Source of the DNA: Betaproteobacteria bacterium
Lineage (GTDB): Bacteria > Pseudomonadota > Gammaproteobacteria > Burkholderiales > SG8-39
Length of the DNA stretch: 19,282 nucleotides
Direction: 5' to 3'
NCBI GenBank assembly: GCA_019237595.1
Contig: JAFAGU010000242.1
Location: 1-19,282 of the forward strand
In this document: positions 14,138 through 19,282 of the stretch, in pieces
Numbering within the stretch: position 1 is the stretch's first letter
Layout of the letters: each line of letters opens with the position of its first letter
Notes under the pieces: model-generated
The model's database searches: none
What the model was told of the DNA's origin: nothing
What the model saw: only the letters and a program-made list of their open reading frames with translations
Translations under genes and position numbers: made by a program

Positions 14138-14683
14138 ATGAACGACAGGATTTCGCAGTTGATGGATGGCGAGCTTGGTGACCGCGAAGCGCTGGCGGCG
14201 ATCCAGGCGGTGGAAACGGACGCGTCCGCGCGCGAGACCTGGCGCCTCTATCACCTCATCGGCGATGCGATGCGCGACACCCGCGGGCTCACGCCGGGGT
14301 TCGCGGATCGCGTCGCGGCGCGGCTTTCCGAGGAGCCGACCGTGCTCGCGCCGAGGAAGCTTCCCGCCGAGCGGCCCGCATGGCTGGCAATGCCCTCGGC
14401 GATCGCGGCGAGCCTTGCGGCGGTCGCGCTCGTGGGATGGCTCGCCTTCGCCCCCGGAAGCGGACGCGATCGTGCCGGTTCACCCGTGGCGCAGGTCCCG
14501 GCCGTCCAGGCGGTAATCCCGCAAGCGGTGGCCCTGCAGCCGCCCACGGTGCCATTGCCCACCGCTACCCCGGACTACCTCCTTGCGCACCAGGGCTTCT
14601 CGCCTCGCTTGTCCCTGCAGGGCATGGCAGCTTACGCACGCACCGTCTCCGACGAGGCCACCGCCACCGGGGCGCGCCGGTGA
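14138..14683 (+). CDS. rseA: Anti-sigma-E factor RseA (MucA-like)
   Basis: Single-pass inner-membrane anti-sigma factor of 181 aa that binds RpoE until cleaved by site-1 and site-2 proteases. The cytoplasmic RseA N-terminal domain is at about 1-65, with ISQLMDGELGDREAL and TWRLYHLIGDAMR, matching the E. coli SALMDGE and TWESYHLIRDSMR patterns. One transmembrane helix spans about 84-106 (LAMPSAIAASLAAVALVGWLAFA). The periplasmic tail is Pro/Ala/Val-rich and ends in a segment resembling MucA. AAGGTGG lies 7 bases before ATG 14138. It is 24 bases after rpoE and overlaps rseB by 4 bases (GTGA), so sigma, anti-sigma and co-regulator are made together. The DegS-type cleavage site cannot be placed from sequence alone. 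Confidence 0.93.
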   Translation: MNDRISQLMDGELGDREALAAIQAVETDASARETWRLYHLIGDAMRDTRGLTPGFADRVAARLSEEPTVLAPRKLPAERPAWLAMPSAIAASLAAVALVGWLAFAPGSGRDRAGSPVAQVPAVQAVIPQAVALQPPTVPLPTATPDYLLAHQGFSPRLSLQGMAAYARTVSDEATATGARR

Positions 14684-15627
14684 TCGCGGCGCGCAGCCTC
14701 CTCATCCTGCTCGTCGCCTTCTACGGTGCGGCGCAGGCCCAATCGCCGGAGGCGCTCGACTGGCTGCGGCGCATCCACGAAGCTACGCAGAAGCTTTCCT
14801 ACAAGGGCACGTTCGTCTACCAGCACGACGGTCGCACGGAGACTTCCCGCATCACGCGCTACGTGCACGGCGGCACCGAGCTCGAGAAGCTGGAAGTGCT
14901 CGACGGCCTGCCGCGCGAGATCGTGCGTACCCGCGATGCGGTGAAGTGCTACCTCCCCGAGGCAAAGGTGGTGAAGGTGGACCGCCGCAGCGGCGAGCGC
15001 GGTTTCCCGGCGCTCCTTCCCGAACGGGTCGGCGCGCTTGGCAAGCACTACGACATTTCGCTCGGCGAGGCGCGGCGCATCTCGGGCTTCGAATGCCGGG
15101 CCGTCGTGCTCGCGCCCAGGGACAACCTGCGCTACGGGTACCGGCTGTACGCGGATGCGGCGAGCGGCATGCTCCTCAAGGCCGTCATCTTCGATTCCGC
15201 CGGCCAGGACGTGGAGCAGTTCATGTTCACGCAGCTCTCGCTCGGCGGCGTCTCGCGCGACATGGTGAAGCCCTCCCACCCGGCCTCGGGCTGGCGGATC
15301 GAGGACGCGGACGCTTCCCCGGCGAGCCTGCCGGGCTGGGGGCTCTCGTCGGAGCTGCCCGGATTCCACAAGGTGGTCGAGCTCCGCCGGCGCCTCGAAT
15401 CGAAGCCCGTCAACCAGATGGTGTACTCCGACGGCCTCGCCGCGGTGTCCGTGTTCATCGAGCCGCTCGAGGGACGCGCCGCCGCCCGCACCGGCCTCTC
15501 GAGCATGGGCGCGATCCATATCTATACGCGGGAAGTGGCCAACCACATGGTCACGGTGGTGGGCGAAGCGCCGCCGATCAGCGTGCAGCGCATCGCCGAT
15601 GCAGTCGAATACCGCCGGCCGCAATAG
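14680..15627 (+). CDS. rseB: Sigma-E regulator RseB (MucB-like)
   Basis: Periplasmic protein of 315 aa that binds RseA and shields it from proteolysis until displaced by lipopolysaccharide signals. A signal peptide covers about residues 1-20 (MIAARSLLILLVAFYGAAQA, cleavage before QSPEAL). The MucB/RseB N-terminal domain follows (ALDWLRRIHEATQKLSYKGTFVYQHDG), built like LolA/LolB. The C-terminal domain begins around residue 200 and includes KPVNQMVYSDGLAAVSVFIEP. The GTG start at 14680 overlaps the rseA stop (GTGA). The frame is open back to 14380 inside rseA, but this signal peptide places the start. The gap to degP is 49 bases. Confidence 0.95.
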   Translation: MIAARSLLILLVAFYGAAQAQSPEALDWLRRIHEATQKLSYKGTFVYQHDGRTETSRITRYVHGGTELEKLEVLDGLPREIVRTRDAVKCYLPEAKVVKVDRRSGERGFPALLPERVGALGKHYDISLGEARRISGFECRAVVLAPRDNLRYGYRLYADAASGMLLKAVIFDSAGQDVEQFMFTQLSLGGVSRDMVKPSHPASGWRIEDADASPASLPGWGLSSELPGFHKVVELRRRLESKPVNQMVYSDGLAAVSVFIEPLEGRAAARTGLSSMGAIHIYTREVANHMVTVVGEAPPISVQRIADAVEYRRPQ

Positions 15628-15676
15628 CGCGCCGCGGGGGACAAAACAAGCAGGAATATCCGACGGAGAACAAAGC

Positions 15677-17143
15677 ATGCGAGTCCTGAACAATACGGCC
15701 GGGCCCTGGCTGACGGCGCTCTTTGCGGTGGTGGCGCTGCATGCCGGAACCGCGTCCGCCCAGACGCAGGTGCTGCCGGACTTCACGCGCCTGGTCGAGG
15801 AGCAGGGCAACGCGGTCGTGAACATCAGCACCACGCAGGCGGCGCGGCGCCCCGGCGCGGTGCCGCAAGTCCCGGGCCTCGAGGACGAGGAGATCCAGGA
15901 ATTCTTCCGCCGCTTCATCCCCCGCCAGCCCGGCCCGGGGCAGGCGCCTTCGCCGGGGCCCGGCAACCGGGAAAGCCGTTCGCTCGGCTCCGGGTTCTTC
16001 ATCTCCAACGACGGCTACATCCTGACGAACGCGCACGTGGTGGACGCCGCGGACGAGATCAACGTCAAGCTCACCGACAAGCGCGAGTTCAAGGCCAGGG
16101 TCATCGGCGCCGACAAGCGCACCGACATCGCGCTCATCAAGATCGACGGCGTGACCAACATGCCGGTGGTGAAGACCGGCGATCCCTCCAAGCTCAAGGT
16201 GGGCGAATGGGTGGTGGCGATCGGCTCGCCGTTCGGCTTCGAGAACAGCGTCACCGCCGGCATCGTGAGCGCCAAGGGCCGCTCGCTCCCGCAGGAGAAC
16301 TTCGTTCCCTTCATCCAGACCGACGTCGCCATCAACCCGGGCAATTCCGGCGGGCCGCTCTTCAACATGCGCGGCGAGGTCGTCGGCATCAACTCGCAGA
16401 TCTACAGCCGCACCGGCGGCTTCATGGGGCTTTCGTTCGCGATCCCCATGGACGTCGCCCTCGACGTGCAAAAGCAGCTGAAGGAGAAGGGGCGCGTCGC
16501 CCGCGGCCGCATCGGCGTCGTGATCCAGGAAGTAACCCGCGATCTCGCGGCCTCCTTTGGCCTGGACCGCGCGCGCGGCGCGCTCGTCAACTCGGTGGAA
16601 AAGGGCAGCCCGGCGGACAAGGCCGGCATCGAGGCCGCCGACATCATCGTCGGGTTCGACGGCAAGCCGGTCGAGAGCTCGAGCGACCTCCCGCGCATCG
16701 TCGCCGCCGTGCGGCCGGGGTCCCAGGTGCCGGTCGAGATCTGGCGCAAGGGCCAGAAACGCTCGGTGAACGTCACGGTAGGGGAGCTTCAGGAAGAACG
16801 CGTCGCCGCGGCGGACAAGCCGCGCGCGAAGCCCCAGGCCGAGACCCCGCCCAACCGGCTGGGCATCGTCGTCGGCGAGCTCTCGCCCGAGCAGCGCAAG
16901 GGCCTTGGCATCGGCGGCGGGCTGGTGGTCCTGGAGGTCAGGCCCGATGCGAAGGCGGACCTCCGCAAGGGCGACGTGCTGATGACGCTCGTCTACAAGG
17001 GACAGCAGACGGAGCTGAAGACGGTCGAGCAGTTCAACCGCCTGCTCGCGGGGCTCGACAAGGCCGCGGTGATCACGCTCCTCGTCCGCCGGGGCGAGAG
17101 CACTGCCTTCGTCACCATCTCCGGCCTGAGCGACAAGGGATAG
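15677..17143 (+). CDS. degP: Periplasmic serine protease/chaperone DegP (MucD)
   Basis: HtrA-family protease of 488 aa that degrades or refolds misfolded envelope proteins. The signal peptide covers about 1-28 (LFAVVALHAGTASA, then QTQVLPDF). The protease triad is H120 (LTNAHVVD), D150 (RTDIALIKID) and S224 (NPGNSGGPLF). PDZ1 covers about 265-370 and PDZ2 about 390-485. A Pro/Gly-rich LA-like loop sits at about 57-100. The ATG at 15677 is chosen for the signal peptide and GGAG 8 bases upstream; the in-frame ATG at 15599 lies in rseB. Co-localisation with rpoE-rseA-rseB matches the Pseudomonas algU-mucABD arrangement, so it is named degP/mucD rather than degS, which also has only one PDZ. Confidence 0.97.
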   Translation: MRVLNNTAGPWLTALFAVVALHAGTASAQTQVLPDFTRLVEEQGNAVVNISTTQAARRPGAVPQVPGLEDEEIQEFFRRFIPRQPGPGQAPSPGPGNRESRSLGSGFFISNDGYILTNAHVVDAADEINVKLTDKREFKARVIGADKRTDIALIKIDGVTNMPVVKTGDPSKLKVGEWVVAIGSPFGFENSVTAGIVSAKGRSLPQENFVPFIQTDVAINPGNSGGPLFNMRGEVVGINSQIYSRTGGFMGLSFAIPMDVALDVQKQLKEKGRVARGRIGVVIQEVTRDLAASFGLDRARGALVNSVEKGSPADKAGIEAADIIVGFDGKPVESSSDLPRIVAAVRPGSQVPVEIWRKGQKRSVNVTVGELQEERVAAADKPRAKPQAETPPNRLGIVVGELSPEQRKGLGIGGGLVVLEVRPDAKADLRKGDVLMTLVYKGQQTELKTVEQFNRLLAGLDKAAVITLLVRRGESTAFVTISGLSDKG

Positions 17144-17166
17144 TTGCCGCTAAAATAGCGCTCTGG

Positions 17167-17194
17167 AGGGGTGCCGGCGGCACCCCTTTCTTTA
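17167..17194 (+). terminator. Intrinsic terminator between degP and lepA
   Basis: AGGGGTGCC (17167-17175), loop GGC, GGCACCCCT (17179-17187) form a perfect 9-bp GC-rich stem followed by TTCTTTAT (17188-17195). It ends 16 bases before lepA and should close the rpoE-degP transcript. A further pair, CTCTGG (17161-17166) with CCAGAG (17199-17204), flanks it and could extend the fold. Confidence 0.8.
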
Positions 17195-17210
17195 TGGACC
17201 AGAGCCAGCC

Positions 17211-17214
<4 letters not shown>
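17194..17214 (+). other. Six-codon ORF abutting the lepA start
   Basis: ATG GAC CAG AGC CAG CCG TGA (MDQSQP), whose TGA overlaps the lepA GTG as GTGA. It begins within the terminator tail and has no Shine-Dalgarno, so expression is doubtful. It is listed because lepA also lacks an SD and because lepB shows a similar arrangement. Confidence 0.2.
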
Positions 17215-19009
<1,795 letters not shown>

Positions 19010-19013
<4 letters not shown>

Positions 19014-19027
19014 GGGCCGGGCGGTGA
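19010..19027 (+). other. Five-codon ORF bridging lepA and lepB
   Basis: ATG AGG GCC GGG CGG TGA begins inside the lepA stop (ATGA) and ends inside the lepB GTG (GTGA). It could pass terminating lepA ribosomes to lepB, which has no evident Shine-Dalgarno. The arrangement is visible in the sequence; function is conjecture and chance is a real alternative for so short a frame. Confidence 0.2.
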
Positions 19028-19282
19028 GCTTCGCGCTCTTCCTTTTCCTCCTGCTCGTCGTCACGGGGAGCGTCTGGCTCCTGGAGCTCCTCGTTTTCCG
19101 CAAGCGGCGGCAGGAGAAGGCGAAGCAGCCGTGGTGGATCGAGTACTCGGTCAGCTTCTTCCCGGTGATCCTGGTGGTCTTCTTCCTGCGCTCCTTCCTC
19201 GTGGAGCCCTTCAAGATTCCCTCGAGCTCCATGGTGCCGACCCTCCTCGTCGGCGATTTCATCCTGGTCAACAAGTTCACCT
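19024..19282 (+). CDS. lepB: Signal peptidase I (LepB), 5' part
   Basis: Leader peptidase that removes signal peptides from exported preproteins at the outer face of the inner membrane. Only the first 86 residues lie in the window, and the frame is open to the end. Two membrane segments are visible: about 2-24 (SFALFLFLLLVVTGSVWLLELLV) and about 43-60 (VSFFPVILVVFFLRSFLV), separated by a basic cytoplasmic loop, the usual LepB topology. The catalytic Ser is S69 in EPFKIPSSSMVPTL, matching E. coli S90 in its PSGSMMPTL motif; the Lys partner lies beyond the window. The start is taken as GTG 19024 after lepA. Downstream order is not visible. Confidence 0.95.
   Translation, partial: MSFALFLFLLLVVTGSVWLLELLVFRKRRQEKAKQPWWIEYSVSFFPVILVVFFLRSFLVEPFKIPSSSMVPTLLVGDFILVNKFT

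Noticed and set aside
15599..15676. Longer degP start at the in-frame ATG 15599
   Set aside because: It lies in rseB and would bury the signal peptide 26 residues from the N-terminus; ATG 15677 has GGAG at proper spacing.
17151..17156. TAAAAT as a -10 for lepA
   Set aside because: The matching -35 region is poor, and a start here would run straight into the intrinsic terminator.

Overview
The window is a GC-rich (roughly two-thirds G+C), densely packed chromosomal segment of a proteobacterium. The gene order and protein sequences point to a betaproteobacterium. The evidence is the run rne / rluC–HAD phosphatase–Rieske–S49 peptidase / RsmI paralogue–maf / yceD–rpmF–plsX–fabH–fabD–fabG–acpP–fabF–YgfX-like–rpoE–rseA–rseB–degP–lepA–lepB, which is a familiar betaproteobacterial arrangement. 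I cannot resolve order or genus. Twenty-two genes are supported. None looks horizontally acquired, and I see no mobile element, CRISPR array, tRNA or rRNA. No gene-free stretch exceeds 300 bases; the longest is 250 bp, between rne and rluC.

Layout. (1) 4-2661, minus: rne (RNase E), divergent from the next block across a 250-bp leader region that holds a perfect palindrome over the rne ribosome-binding site. (2) 2912-5766, plus: rluC, a phosphoglycolate-phosphatase-like HAD hydrolase, a small Rieske protein and sppA, all overlapping and probably one operon. (3) 5763-7021, minus: an RsmI-like methyltransferase paralogue and maf/yceF, translationally coupled and convergent with sppA through interlocked stop codons. 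(4) 7071-13375, plus: the ribosome/lipid block yceD, rpmF, plsX, fabH, fabD, fabG, acpP, fabF and a YgfX-like membrane protein. It starts at a 49-bp divergent promoter region shared with maf. (5) 13514-17143, plus: the envelope-stress module rpoE, rseA, rseB, degP/mucD, preceded by a candidate sigma-E autoregulatory promoter. (6) 17167-19282, plus: an intrinsic terminator, then lepA and the 5' part of lepB, which runs off the window.

Function. The segment joins RNA processing and ribosome biogenesis (rne, rluC, yceD, rpmF, lepA) with phospholipid and fatty-acid synthesis (plsX, fabHDG, acpP, fabF), envelope stress sensing (rpoE-rseA-rseB-degP) and membrane proteolysis (sppA, lepB). PlsX uses the acyl-ACP made by the Fab enzymes on AcpP, so that block carries most of the type II initiation and elongation machinery. 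RseA and RseB control RpoE, and DegP is the periplasmic protease of the same response.

No previously undescribed system is evident; this is mostly a conserved housekeeping region. What deserves a second look is regulatory. The main points are the RBS-sequestering palindrome of rne, a symmetric -10 element that may fire both ways between maf and yceD, a likely CTG start for plsX, heavy use of non-ATG starts with 4-base stop/start overlaps, and a terminator plus tiny ORFs in front of lepA and lepB.
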